Of a DNA stretch of 64,000 nucleotides, positions 1 through 11,400 are shown piece after piece. The number at the start of each line of letters is the position of its first letter. The first letter of the stretch is position 1. The stretch is from Piper betle (lineage: Eukaryota > Streptophyta > Magnoliopsida > Piperales > Piperaceae), in assembly GCA_033002965.1 (NCBI GenBank), contig JAURVB010014977.1, forward strand, positions 186,001 to 250,000, given 5' to 3'. The notes under the pieces were generated by a model. That model searched no databases. It had not been told where the DNA came from and saw only the letters and a list, made by a program, of their open reading frames with translations. The position numbers and the translations under genes are program-made.

Positions 1-1058
1 CCAACAACAATAATAGATTGATTTCTTGCTCACGGATGTATTTAACTGATCGGGAAATAAAATGGCAAGTTGAATAGGTAGACCAATAAGTCCAAGTAGC
101 TTGCATGGTGAGATGAAGGATTCATGACTTGGCAACAAGTTGACCGTGTTTTTCTTCTGGGTATAGAAAATGATCAATTGTTTATACCGGGAGCTGATTT
201 GTTCAATGACGTGAAAGCCTGAAATCTTAAAGCCGTTCATGGCATCATTCCCATATACTTCTTCACTTTAGCCAAGTTGGGCATTGACTGATGGTGTGAT
301 TTTACGTCTTAACTGATTGCTCTCTTGTAATACAGCAATGAGCGCTCGTGTTACATTTCAGAAAGGTAGAGCTTTGCGTTTGTTAGTAGTGTGCAGAATG
401 ATCAGGGCATTTCAGTTTGGCATATGCTGATCAGACATCAGCTAGTCTCCGCCTTGCTCAATTATTTTATGGCTGCATGTTCTCGTAAACTTCATTAGTA
501 TAAAAACGTAGTTTCGTTATTAAAGTTTGGTTTCATTATCTGTGTATATGCTTTATTAAAGAAATTGCTTAATAACAGGCTTATTCTCTCGAAATGCATA
601 ACCTAGGAAGTTACAACTCAATCGAATCGAATCGAATCTAATAGAATATAATTCTTCTGTATTTTGTTTTAAAAAGTTTTTTTAAAAAGTAAAGAGTTAT
701 AAACTTAGAAAATGAGTTTTATGAGGAAGCAAAGGCAGTCATACACCAATGCAAATATCACTGCAATCTGCTGGCAATTGGCGCAACCAGTAATGGGCTT
801 TGCTAGTTCACATTCCCAACAATTTCTAGTGGGCCTCCATGAAGCCCAGTTTTCATATTTGCATGGGCATAATACACCAACTTCAAGATGTCATACAGGC
901 AACGTTATTTTTCTCGTAGATGAAATTATTGTTTTTTTTTAGAGAGAGAAGAAATTATACTTGGTTCAAGGATGTCTTACGTAGTGGCTATTGTTTGCAC
1001 ATATTTAGATAGAAAGCACAAACCAAAAGTGTGGACAAGCAAAGTGAAAATTTTTATG
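1..1058. repeat. Segmental duplication, copy 1 (pairs with 7060-8258)
   Basis: The window opens inside a segment that recurs at 7060-8258 in the same orientation. Both copies end at the same word (gtggacaagcaaagtgaaa followed by tttttatg) and then diverge. The first ~304 bases differ at essentially one position, while the next ~180 differ at about ten, and further on there are indels. This copy has only one unit of the agtgagaagaaatta-type minisatellite that is expanded in copy 2. The left end lies outside the window. Confidence 0.9.
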
Positions 1059-1875
1059 TTAGATGATAGATGTCATTAATATGGCAACTATACTTATCAA
1101 TGGTTGCATGTTATACTCCAAGATCTCTTCCTTCTTGTCTATCTTCCATACTCACAACACCTGCATTTGTCACTTGACTCATATAATATATGTTCTTGGA
1201 GAACTATTGAAGTTGGTGCTAGGAATGCCAACAATCAAAAGCAGTTGTAATGAGCTATATCTAATGACTAAGGGGAGAATATGGTGGAGAAGATGAACCA
1301 AATATTTAGGGAAGTTTGTGGTGTGATTTGTGCAAGAATGAATGAATAAACACCAATTACAATGTTTAGTACTAACGCGGCTAACACGATTCCTATTATT
1401 ATGAATCGTTTTCGGTTCGACAATGGTATCTTCTCAGAGATGAAGACCATTGCCACACACATCCCAATACACCTTGTTGGTTGGTTGTGTCTTATGGCAA
1501 ATAAATCTCAAATAAATCTTGTTGGTTATGTCTTACGGCAAATCTATAAATAATTAGACACTACCAAGATTACCACAACTTCCACCACCCCACATTTTAC
1601 CAATATAGTCTATTCCTCCAATGCTCCACAAATTTTAAAATAACTTTAATGGGTCATTATTTGATAAATTACAAATCAAAGATTTATTCGATTTATTGGA
1701 TTATATTTTATCTTGACATCATTTTTATATTGAGATGTGATCTTACAATAATTCATATTAAAATTTGTAATTAAAATATCTTAAGTTTGACATAATTATG
1801 TATAAAAGATAATTTAAGTATGCATAATTTATTTAAATTTTATTATATTTTCATAAAGAAATTTAAAATAAATTT
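1059..1875. other. Intergenic, no supported gene
   Basis: AT-rich spacer. A 64-codon minus-strand frame at 1268-1462 contains a hydrophobic stretch but has no supporting context and is not called. The stretch around 1640-1740 (gatttattcgattt and flanks) resembles 21150-21250, so it is part of a dispersed repeat. Confidence 0.5.
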
Positions 1876-4390
1876 TGTAACACCCTTTTGGTTCACCCAT
1901 GAACTAAGCCAAAAATATTAAAGGCGATCGAACCATTCACTAATCTACTTAATTCAGTTAAGTTGGACCGGATCTAAAATCGACGTCTAAAGATAATGAT
2001 GTAAGCATAAAATACATAGATGTGATGCTTATGTTCTAACGTTATTCTAAATGGATGATATGCTATGTAATCAAGTGCAAACGAAACCAAACAAATAAAA
2101 GTTCAAAGAAAATAATCATTTTTTAAACAAAACAGATAGATTATCCCATAAAAGTGCAATGGGGACCATGCAGTCAACAACAAGCAATATATATGTATAA
2201 CATTAAAAATGGAAAACATAAAAAAACATGATATTTTCTCATAACTTTTCTATCATATAGAATTGGGTCTCGACCCCATGGGCCTATCATGTTCCATTCA
2301 AATCATAACAACACCACACACAAATCATTTCATGCACTAAGACAATTAAAATATATATTTACCATCATTCTCAACAATTCATCATTCAACAATACCAATT
2401 CAATTTGGTAGGTACATGTGTGCATCGTACATTGCTGTTCTTCTATTGTCTTGACAATGTTTAGTCCTCAAGATTCTCACCTTGATGAGATTAATAAATG
2501 TTATTGGTTCAAAAATAGCTAATAGTAAACTAGCTAATAGTAAACTGGCGCAGGAGAGCTGACTCTCCTGTTAAAAGAATCATTCGTATACTTTACATAA
2601 AATCTCTTTTAAGGGCATTAATTAAGGACCAATGGCCTTGACTCGAGAGCATCCCATTTTTTCTCATCTCATTCTTTGACAACTTTAAAACTATCTTTTA
2701 CAATGGAAAAATTAATGTCTATTCTTTTAGCTCTCTACATCCTTCGTATCATTCTTGGTATTGAGCACAAAGGCCGAATACTTTCAGGCATGTGCCTTGA
2801 GTACTTTTTAAAATTACAAGTCTAACCATGTGCTGCATTGCAGTACCCATAATCCTCCACACTTCTCCGGGTTTGAGGAACTCAAAGGTGGAGTTCTCAG
2901 GATCTCTCGAGAATGGAAATAACCGCTCATCATCTAGAGCCAGCTTTGACTAACACATGTCCGCTTGTGTAGTGCGGTTATCAGTTTTACCTTATCTCGC
3001 ATCTCATTAAAAACTTGAAAAAACTACATGCAAATAGGCTGGTTAGGGATTGTAATATAATAGGCCCGAAGGCATCGTGATGTAGATCTGAGTTGTCCAA
3101 AACAAACTCGAGGGATCTCATCATCGAGGGTTATTAATCTCGAAATTTGTGCGACTAAATAGCCCGTGTGGAGTGGGATACAATAAACCCACCACTCGAT
3201 ACATCCGCTTACCTGTTAAAAAAATCAAGATAGAGTCTATAAGTCAAACCATAAGTAAGTCCTAAATAGACATGATAGAAGCTTCAATCGTGTCCATGCA
3301 CCTAGGCAGCGAGCTCCTACTACGTACACATCAAAACGAAAAACTAATGCCTGTAATGTTGCTTTAACACATCCTATAGCACACATACCAAAACACTCAT
3401 CATATCAAATCACACATATCAATCCCTATTGGATTTTCTACACCACGTTGCATTAAATTACAATACATGCTTAATTTATTTAATTAGTCCCTTAGTATTT
3501 ATTATAATACAATTCAATCATGCAATTCATCTTTATTCACAACAAAAATATTTATCACATCAATCAATTAATCCTATCATATTGCACTAATAATTATCAC
3601 TTTTAAATAATCATGTTAGAGTTAATTATACCTCGCATCATCGGCAATAGGCGACTGTTAGGGTTTATTGTACAGTTCAAGACTCAAATACAACACCGAG
3701 CGACGTCTGAAGTTCTATTGGGTTCGATTGGATGAATTCAGTGAAAGATCTGGCAAATTTTAGCGAATCTAATTTTTCGATGATTTTTCAGCAACTTTTC
3801 TGGTGAGGCAATCGGGGCTATGGGTTTGCACTGGCTCGGTGATCTTAACCCGATTGTGGTGGTGGTGAGGGTGGCAGTGACGGCAATGATCGTCGACGGC
3901 GGTAGTGAGTCGGGCAGGGGTCAGTTAGCTTGTTCGATTGGCTCTTGGTTGGCCTTGGCGACGGCCATCGATATGGGGGAAAGGTCGGGGGTTGAAGGGG
4001 GAGGGCGTCGGCGGCATGGCGGTGAATCGACATCCTAAAGCGGTGCTAGGGCATGGCGTCGAGCCATCGTGGAGGCTAGGTGGCAACCGGGAAGGTGGGG
4101 TTCTACTTGGCGACGACTTGGCGGTGGTCGGCAACATTGATCGATGGCAATGAGGTGGCAGGATGGGCGTCGAGAGCAAGGACGAGGGCGGCATTGGGGC
4201 TTGGGGGAGGAAAGGATCGTGAATGAGGGTTTGGTGGCAATTTCTTGAATAAAAGTTGACTCGAGTTTGATTCAAGTCAAAAATTATAACTAACTTGTAA
4301 TAAATTCTAAAAAAATATATAAAAATATAAGAAAATCTCATAAAATATAATACACACTATAACATCAAAATGATATGTTCTATAACTAGC
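1876..4390. mobile_element. Gypsy-like LTR region (probable solo or broken LTR)
   Basis: The block begins with tgtaacaccc, a common start of plant Ty3/Gypsy LTRs, and has the texture of a long LTR: AT-rich first half, a GC-rich stretch at 3820-4220, no reverse transcriptase or integrase frames. The final part (about 4240-4390, from aaaagttgactcgag) is shared with the two hAT-like elements at 41449-42331 and 43533-44386. Frames in 3820-4340 on both strands are low-complexity products of the GC-rich patch. I could not find a convincing right end or target-site duplication, so the right limit is approximate. Confidence 0.4.
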
Positions 4391-5402
4391 TTAAACTACT
4401 CTATAACACATCCTAATACATTATATAAATTAAAAATAATTCTACAATCAAATAAATAAAAAATAATTAGATACTGTTATATACTTTGATAACTCATTTT
4501 TCATTATCTTTCTTACGTTATCATTATATACTCGATTACATTTAACCCTCATCGTTCATAAAGGAAGGTTGGCATCGACTCAACACGCAGGTCATGAAAT
4601 TAACTTGATTTAAACCAATGGTTAAATTAACTAGTTCGCTAACGTAAAACTTTGACTTGAGTCACAAGTTTTACAAAATATAATCAAAAATTATATTCTT
4701 TGTATAAAGTATCAAGTTTCAAATTGAGCCGAATTATATAGGTACAAGCTTAGGTTCGGCTCATTTAATATTGAATTAAACTTCGAGTAAGTTTTTCAAG
4801 TCGAGTATCAAGTCAAATCGAGTTTAATCGAGATTTAAACAATATTACTTGGTGGCCTATATGAACTTATAATTTTGAGTCGTGGAAATCTTAGAATTTT
4901 GTTATATTTGATTGCTACCTTCCATCAACTTGATGGCTTCGGGTATTAATTCATGCCAAAACATGACAACGTTTCTGATGAAAGAAACAGATACATATTA
5001 ACTTAATAAATTCTAAGACAGCTACTAGACTTTTCTATGGCTGTTTAGATGAATTTCCTTCACGCTTGATCCTAATCAAATGAAAAGAACACAAATCTTC
5101 GGACAATTTGGATCCAACACTGAAACACACTGGTATGAAATGAATGGCCTTCCATGTTATGAAGTTGGATGATAAATTCTTCACAACTTGTGAACATGAT
5201 GCATTGAGTTACTTGTGCTTTCCATATACAATTATCTTGTGAATAACGAGCAAATGCGTTATCTATTGCATCTACATTTAGTGGTGCCAAAACATGATAA
5301 CGGACCTGATAAATGACACAGGTTTTGTTTATATCTTGAGTAATCTTCATGCACATCCCAAATTCAATCCCGCAGTAGTTTTTGCCTGCATGAGACCTAG
5401 TT
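4391..5402. other. Intergenic and 3' flank of the 5473-6006 gene
   Basis: AT-rich sequence, with a ttcgagtcgag-type repeat texture around 4700-4850. A 112-codon minus-strand frame at 5072-5410 lies just past the stop of the membrane-protein gene. It has no recognisable domain and is more likely 3' UTR or chance. Confidence 0.4.
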
Positions 5403-5472
5403 TGAGACATGCATGGCCTACCTTATGGCAGCTCAACTCACAGCAGCTAGCATTCCCGTCTTCTTGATCCAG

Positions 5473-6006
5473 CTAGAGCATGATCTTGAGGGATGCGCCA
5501 AGTGCCATACTCAATTCAACGAGCACCAAGCTCACCCACAACACTCCTCTAGTAACAGCCAGGTTCTTGTTTGGCTTATGAAGAATAGAGCAAAGAGCCA
5601 CACAGCCAATTCCCACAGTGAAGGTGATGAAGGTCATGAGTATGTAGGCCTTGTAGAAACGCTTGAAAGTTGGCTCCTTTGGCATCTGGTTAGGGATGTT
5701 GAGAATAGAAGCTGCACTGATGGCTGCTATGAGGATGGCCACCTTGAGCATAGCCTTGTCTGTGAACTTCTCTTTCCCTTCCTTCCCTTCTTTCCCATCC
5801 TTCCCTTCCTTCCCTTCTTTCCCTTCTGTCTCTGCAGCCTTCTTATCCTTTGCATCCTTGTCTTCACCTTTCTGGTCCTTACCCTCCTCTGTTTTTGGTT
5901 GTTTAGCCTCTTTGGCCTCCCCTCCGAGACTGGGGACTGGTAGAGGGACTAGAGTTGTTGGGGATGGAATGGTCACAGAAAGGTGCTGGGGGTTTTGTTG
6001 ATCCAT
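5473..6006 (-). CDS. Small membrane protein with a charged KEG-repeat linker
   Basis: Intronless frame of 177 residues. Residues 1-29 are Pro/Ser/Thr-rich. Residues 30-82 are a highly charged Lys/Glu/Gly/Asp linker with repeated KEG units (residues 61-78). Three hydrophobic segments follow at about 86-103, 119-142 and 152-173. There is no signal peptide, so the charged half is probably cytosolic. The spacing of the first two helices around a PNQMPKEPTF loop loosely recalls the PGG membrane domain of plant ankyrin proteins, but there are no ankyrin repeats and the match is weak. A TATA box 45-55 bases upstream and an ATG in the expected position support a real promoter and start. No function is assigned. 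It could also be a lineage-specific gene derived from the C-terminus of a larger PGG protein. Confidence 0.6.
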   Translation of the reverse strand: MDQQNPQHLSVTIPSPTTLVPLPVPSLGGEAKEAKQPKTEEGKDQKGEDKDAKDKKAAETEGKEGKEGKDGKEGKEGKEKFTDKAMLKVAILIAAISAASILNIPNQMPKEPTFKRFYKAYILMTFITFTVGIGCVALCSILHKPNKNLAVTRGVLWVSLVLVELSMALGASLKIML

Positions 6007-6049
6007 AGCCTCTTGTTAGGAATATTCTGATGACATGAGCATATATTGA

Positions 6050-6062
6050 GCTATAAATAGGA
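6050..6062 (-). promoter_or_regulatory. TATA box of the 5473-6006 gene
   Basis: On the minus strand the sequence reads ctatttatagct, a good plant TATA box, about 45 bases before the ATG at 6006. It implies a very short 5' UTR. Confidence 0.55.
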
Positions 6063-6289
6063 GAATATCAAGGATTGGCATCTGGGTTTTTTAAACAAGC
6101 ACAAGATGAATTGAACCAGGCGTGTCAAATATGCACTGGTTGGAGCTTTTCCGGGAAGGTGCTTGGTAGGTCTTGATCATCATTGACAATCTGGCAGTGA
6201 TACTTATCTTTTGTTTCTTCAAAAACCCAGGAGGGCGGCTTGTAGGACTATTCAAGTCCAAGTGATATGAACAAATTTGATGGCAATCG

Positions 6290-6896
6290 CGTTACAACAA
6301 GTTGGTGTCCTTTTGTCAATCACATGGGTGGATAAATGTCTTCACTTGGTCGACGTTGTACACTCCTTATTTGAATTGCTCATAAATGTGGTGTGTCTGT
6401 AATGTTATAACGGCGTTACAAGTGTTAGTGACAAACCTGATATTTAAGAACGGCCGTACAAGTGTTAAGGACAAAACCTGATATTTAAGCTCATGATTCA
6501 GAATTCCACACGAGGTGACAACAAGTTGTTGATGCCGTATTGTCAATCTTCAGTCGACGTTGTACACTTCTTAATTGAATTGCTCATAAATGTGGTGTGT
6601 CTGTAGTGTTAAAACGGCCCTACAAGTGTTAGTGATAAAATCTGATATTTAAGAACGGCCTTACAAGTGTTAGTGACAAAACCTGATATTTAAGTTCATG
6701 ATTCAGAATTCCACAGAGGGTGACAACAAGTTGGTGATGTCATGTTGTCAATCAGAAGTGTGGTTGAATGTCTTCACTTGGTGACGTTGCACACTTCCTA
6801 TTTGAACTGCTCATAAATGTGGTGTATGTAGTGTTACAACGGCCTTACAAGTGTTAGTGACAAAACCTGATATTTAAGCTCATGATTCAGAATTCC
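6290..6896. repeat. Three imperfect tandem repeats of ~200-230 bp
   Basis: The word cataaatgtggtg occurs at about 6381, 6584 and 6812, giving periods of 203 and 228. Each unit carries a cgacgttg..cac block, a tacaagtgttagtgac block (often doubled) and ends in cctgatatttaag..attcagaattcc. The array lies between the membrane-protein promoter and the duplicated segment at 7060. No coding potential. Confidence 0.85.
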
Positions 6897-6966
6897 GACG
6901 CTAAGAATAATGATCAGATACATGGGTTTTTAGGTAGATTTTGATGTTCACGTTTACCATTCCTTT

Positions 6967-7299
6967 TTATGCAACTCCCACGTTCTCCATGGCAATATAT
7001 GTCTGTAATAATTCCGTTGGTGAGAATGACCAGGTCGGGTATTGCAGCGGTACAGTACTCCAACAACAATAATAGATTGATTTCTTGCTCACGGATGTAT
7101 TTAACTGATCGGGAAATAAAATGGCAAGTTGAATAGGTAGACCAATAAGTCCAAGTAGCTTGCATGGTGAGATGAAGGATTCATGACTTGGCAACAAGTT
7201 GACCGTGTTTTTCTTCTGGGTATAGAAAATGATCAATTGTTTATACCGGGAGCTGATTAGTTCAATGACGTGAAAGCCTGAAATCTTAAAGCCGTTCAT
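6967..7299 (-). CDS. Hypothetical 110-residue frame, unrecognised
   Basis: I do not recognise this frame. Its N-terminal ~80 residues fall in the duplicated segment, and the equivalent frame in copy 1 (start codon at about 240, running off the left edge of the window) stays open and differs at one base, a Leu/Gln change. The rest of the duplication is much more diverged, which could mean coding constraint or recent gene conversion. No conserved motif, signal peptide or clear membrane segment. It may be one exon of a larger gene, or chance. Confidence 0.25.
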   Translation of the reverse strand: MNGFKISGFHVIELISSRYKQLIIFYTQKKNTVNLLPSHESFISPCKLLGLIGLPIQLAILFPDQLNTSVSKKSIYYCCWSTVPLQYPTWSFSPTELLQTYIAMENVGVA

Positions 7300-8258
7300 G
7301 GCATCATTCCCATATACTTCTTCACTTTAGCCAAGTTGGGCATTGACTGATGGTGTGATTTTACGCCTTAACTGATTGCTCTCTTGTAATACAACAATGA
7401 GCGCTCGTGTTACATTGCAGAAAGGAAGAGCTTTGCGTTTGTTAGTAATGAGCAGAATGATCAGAGCATTTCAGTTTGGCATATTCTGATCAGACATCAG
7501 CTAGTCTCCGCCTTGCTTAATTATTTTATGGCTGGATGTTCTCGTAAACTTCAATAGTATAAAAACTTAGTTTCATTATCTGTGTATATGTTTTATTAAA
7601 GAAATTGCTTAATAACAGGCTTATTCTCTCGAAATGCATAACCTAGGAAGTTATAACTCAATCGAATCGAATCGAATCTGATATTATGTAATTCTTCCGT
7701 TTTTTTTTTAAAAAGTTTCAATAAAAGTAAAAAGTTATAAACTTAGAAACTGAGTTGTATGAGGAAGCAAAGGCAGTTATACATCAATGCAAATATCAAC
7801 TATAATGGGCTTTGCCAGTTCACATTCCCACCAACTACTAGTGGGCCTCAATGAAGCCCAGTTATAATATTTGCATGGGTCATAAGACACCAACTTCAAG
7901 ATGTCATACATGCAGCGTTATCTTTGATCCACCTCTACTGGATATAGTTTTTTTTAGTGAGAAGAAATTCTAGTTTTTCTTAGTGAGAAGAAATTATAGT
8001 TTTTTTAGTGAGAAGAAAATATAGTTTTTTTTAGTGAGAAGAAATTATAGTTTTTTTTAGTGAGAAGAAATTATAGTTTATTTTTTAGTGAGAAGAAATT
8101 ATAGTTTATTTTTTTAGTGAGAAGAAATTATAGTTTTTTTCTTAGTGAGAAGAAATTATAGTTGGTTCAAGGATGTTTTAGGAGTGGCTATTGTTTGCAC
8201 ATATTTAGATAGAAAGCACAAACCAAAAGTGTGGACAAGCAAAGTGAAAATTTTTATG
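7060..8258. repeat. Segmental duplication, copy 2 (pairs with 1-1058)
   Basis: Direct copy of 1-1058, longer mainly because of the minisatellite at 7956-8165. It ends about 175 bases before the S16 start codon, so it supplies most of the S16 upstream region. Copy 1 is not followed by an S16 gene. Confidence 0.9.
7956..8165. repeat. Minisatellite, ~8 units of 24-30 bp
   Basis: Eight tandem units of agtgagaagaaattatag followed by a variable T tract (tttttt to ttatttttttt). Copy 1 of the segment has only one comparable unit near 940, so the array expanded after the duplication. It lies about 270-480 bases upstream of the S16 ATG. Confidence 0.92.
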
Positions 8259-8399
8259 GGGAAATTAAACTATTTAATATTTTAAATTTAGTTTTATCAC
8301 AAATTATATTTTTAATTTATTGGACTCGGGCATAGTAGCCTTACCCGCACGGATCCGAGAACGGCCCGTATGAATCACTCTTCTTCTCCTCCCCGCCAG

Positions 8400-8407
8400 A
8401 ACCCTAG
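8400..8407 (+). promoter_or_regulatory. Telo-box-like element in the S16 leader
   Basis: The sequence aaccctag in a pyrimidine-rich leader (ttcttctcctcc at 8380-8391) is close to the telo-box AAACCCTA that is common in plant ribosomal-protein promoters and leaders. The match is one base short at its 5' end. Confidence 0.4.
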
Positions 8408-8433
8408 CAAACCGTAGACGACCGGCGGCGGCG

Positions 8434-8868
8434 ATGGCGGCGGCGGCGCAGTCGGTGCAGTGCTTCGGGCGGAAGAAGACGGCGGTGGCGGTGACCCACT
8501 GCAAGCGCGGCCGCGGCCTGATCAAGATCAACGGCTGCCCCATCGAGCTGGTACAGCCCGACATCCTCCGCTTCAAGGCCGTCGAGCCCGTCCTCCTCCT
8601 CGGCCGCCAACGCTTCGCCGGCGTCGACATGCGCATTCGCGTCCGCGGCGGCGGCCATACCTCGCAGATCTACGCCATCCGCCAGAGCATCGCCAAGGCC
8701 CTCGTCGCCTACTACCAGAAGTATGTCGACGAGCAGGCCAAGAAGGAGATCAAGGACATCCTCGTCAGGTACGACCGCACCCTTCTCGTTGCCGACCCGC
8801 GCCGCTGCGAGCCCAAGAAGTTCGGCGGCCGCGGCGCCCGCGCTCGGTTCCAGAAGTCGTACCGTTGA
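8434..8868 (+). CDS. RPS16: 40S ribosomal protein S16 (uS9)
   Basis: Single-exon frame of 144 residues, the usual length for plant S16. It forms part of the small-subunit head, and its C-terminal tail reaches the P-site tRNA. Visible signatures: [12 protein letters not shown] at the N-terminus, [12 protein letters not shown], the central [16 protein letters not shown] block (uS9 signature), [20 protein letters not shown], and the conserved end [13 protein letters not shown]. The start is the first ATG, in a good gcgATGg context, and fits the family N-terminus. The exon is far more GC-rich than its surroundings, normal for monocot ribosomal genes. The absence of introns could reflect an old retrocopy or a naturally intronless member. 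No disabling lesions. Confidence 0.97.
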   Translation: MAAAAQSVQCFGRKKTAVAVTHCKRGRGLIKINGCPIELVQPDILRFKAVEPVLLLGRQRFAGVDMRIRVRGGGHTSQIYAIRQSIAKALVAYYQKYVDEQAKKEIKDILVRYDRTLLVADPRRCEPKKFGGRGARARFQKSYR

Positions 8869-10250
8869 AGCGCCTCGCTTGATTGATTCGTTGGGGGCGA
8901 TGGCTGCTTTGCTTGTTTTCGACTATACAATGTTTCGAGCTATGAAGGGGATTAATTGATAGTTTAAATGTGCGAGCTTTTCTATTTGGATTTTATATGG
9001 TAGCTGATATGATTATGATGATGATGTTGTTAAAGACTGTTTTTTTTCTGTTTGATTTCGACTATAAAATGTCATGATCAAAATGCCAGCACGTTCCTTG
9101 CTCTGGTGGTTCATGGGATGGCTGCTTTGGTGTAGTTGAAGGGGATTGTTAGCTAATATATATCATTATGATGATGGTTATGATTTTAAGTCTATTGTTG
9201 CGTGCTTGACTTTGTCTATAATTGTTGAACTTTTATGATCAACTGTGATAACTGTGCGATATATAGCTTATATTTCTTATGATGCCATTGCGACTATTAT
9301 TGCTTACTCGGGGTCATTTTCTTTATGCTGATGCAGTTCTTTCCTGTTTGATTTCTGCTAGATGTTCAACTTTTGTTATCAAACCTCAGACTATCTTAAA
9401 GATTTTCGAGCTGTTGCTAATGGTTTCTTATTGATTGAATTCACATGTTGTGATGGATTGCGGTGGCCTTTCTTTGCCTGCTAATACATGAATTGCTCAA
9501 AAAATATTGATTTTGATTATGATTTCTGTATGCTGCAATTCTTCCATGTTTAACTTCTGCTAGATGTTTAACTTAAGTCTTGCTAGTATTTTGAAAATTT
9601 CTGTTCTTTTCTTTTCTTTTTTTGCTAATGGTCTCTTATTTATCGAGTGAACATTTTGTACTACGATAGTAGTGTCCTTAGACCTAATTTGCTGATTAAC
9701 TATTTCAACTGTAGAAACTTGTCGGTAGGTTACTTTTTTATGGTTCATTTCTGTATGCTGCTAGAACACTTGTGTGTTATGTATCATGATGGTAGATTCT
9801 GATTGGCTAGTTAGGCAATCAGCATTGGCTGGTTATATCCACGTATTAGATTGCGGTAGGCATATAAAAGGGCCAGAATTTCCATGTTTATCTCAATATA
9901 GATATTCTGCAGATCGGTTATGATGGATTTGATAGGATTTTTTCTGTTGAATACTTGAACTATAATATTGAGTAAGCTCGTCTATCTTGAATCATATGCT
10001 TCCTCTCTGGTAATTGTTTTTTGCCATTTTGACCTCAAACAGACATTTTTGCATTGTTCTGTACATGTTATTTCGTTTGTTACAAGTAATTTGCTAGCTA
10101 TGATGTATAATCCTCAGGATGCATGCGTGTGGGTTTGTGTTTTGTCATGTGTTCTCGGCATGAGCTACTCGTTCTTTTTAAGTATGTGGGTAACTTTTAG
10201 TGCTGCTGGGTTCAATCTCTGCTAATAAGTAGCTTTTGTAGGCGAATAAG
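8869..10250 (+). other. S16 3' flank, no further coding sequence
   Basis: T-rich sequence with repeated motifs such as tttcttatttat and tgatttcgacta. Much of it is matched by 14345-15075. It probably contains the 3' UTR and downstream spacer. Frames such as 9968-10225 are AT-biased chance frames. Confidence 0.5.
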
Positions 10251-10576
10251 AAGGTCAGGCTTTGTTTTGAATGATATGCGTGAAACAATGCTGTTTTGTG
10301 TTAGAGATGAAAAGCCTCGATTTCTCGTTCAAAGTATAAATCTGCTTTCCTAGATCGAAGTGAAACCATGAGATTATCTCCCTTAATTGGTTTTTCTTTT
10401 TTTTGGCTCTCAGTTTGGTGATTGCTTGCTAACTAGTTAAAATGTGCTCTTAGGCATTCTTGGGGCCAAGATTTGATTCAGTTGTTCTAACTTGTCACGG
10501 TAAATGTTGGATTTAATTTCTAACCAGTGATTGATGATGTTTTTTATATTAAAAAACCAAGAAGAAGAAAAAGGGA

Positions 10577-10746
10577 TTGAACTAGGTCACATTGTCGTGA
10601 CAACCATAGTTTTAAATATCAAACGGGCTTTAACTAGGTCACATTTTGTTTCCACTAGTTTTAAAACAAAAAAAGATGCATGCATGAATCCGGGCTTTAA
10701 CTAGGTCACATTGTCGTGACAACCATAGTTTTAAATATCAAACGGA
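10577..10746. repeat. Local duplication
   Basis: The run aactaggtcacattgtcgtg with its continuation to aaatatcaaacgg occurs at about 10577-10625 and again at 10694-10744, with a partial third copy between them. Confidence 0.8.
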
Positions 10747-11360
10747 CAGGCCTGTCTAACGAGGATCGCTAGGCAAGTGAACCGAATTATTTTAGTTTGT
10801 TTTTTAAGGAAAATATCACAAATAACTATATTTTAAAAAAATTGTTCAAAAATAACCAAATTTATAAAATTGCATCAGGATTAATTATTTTTAAAATGTT
10901 CGTATCAAATATGAATTAAATTTTATCATTATTAAATAATGATAAAAATATTCATAAGATTTTTTTATTAATATAAGAATATATAATAGATAAATATTAT
11001 TATTATTTTTAATAATTTTATATAATAAATAGAATATAACACTAAACTATTGATGAACTCAAAAGCAAAAAATATTTTTTATTTAATTTTGGATAATTAA
11101 AAAATAAATAAATTTTAGGCAATCAAAAATAAAAAATAAATATAATAAATATATTTTTAGATGTGCTAAATTTTCATTTAAAATTGTCGCATCGTATTAA
11201 AAATTAAAATGTTTATTTTATCTAATATATTTTTATTATGAATATTTTAAAAAAATAAAATATCATTCAGTATATAAAATATAAAAAATATGTTTAAGAA
11301 AATATAAAATAAAATTAAGGGTATTTATGTCAATAAAATAAATATTATAAGTAAAAAATG

Positions 11361-11365
<5 letters not shown>

Positions 11366-11398
<33 letters not shown>
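11366..11398. repeat. (TA)n microsatellite
   Basis: Uninterrupted run of about 16 TA units in an AT-rich spacer. Confidence 0.9.

Positions 11399-11400
<2 letters not shown>

Noticed and set aside
1268..1462. Short hydrophobic minus-strand frame
   Set aside because: No promoter, no homolog recognised, not present in the paralogous segment; too short to support.
5072..5410. 112-codon minus frame after the membrane-protein gene
   Set aside because: No domain, starts past the stop of that gene; more likely 3' UTR.
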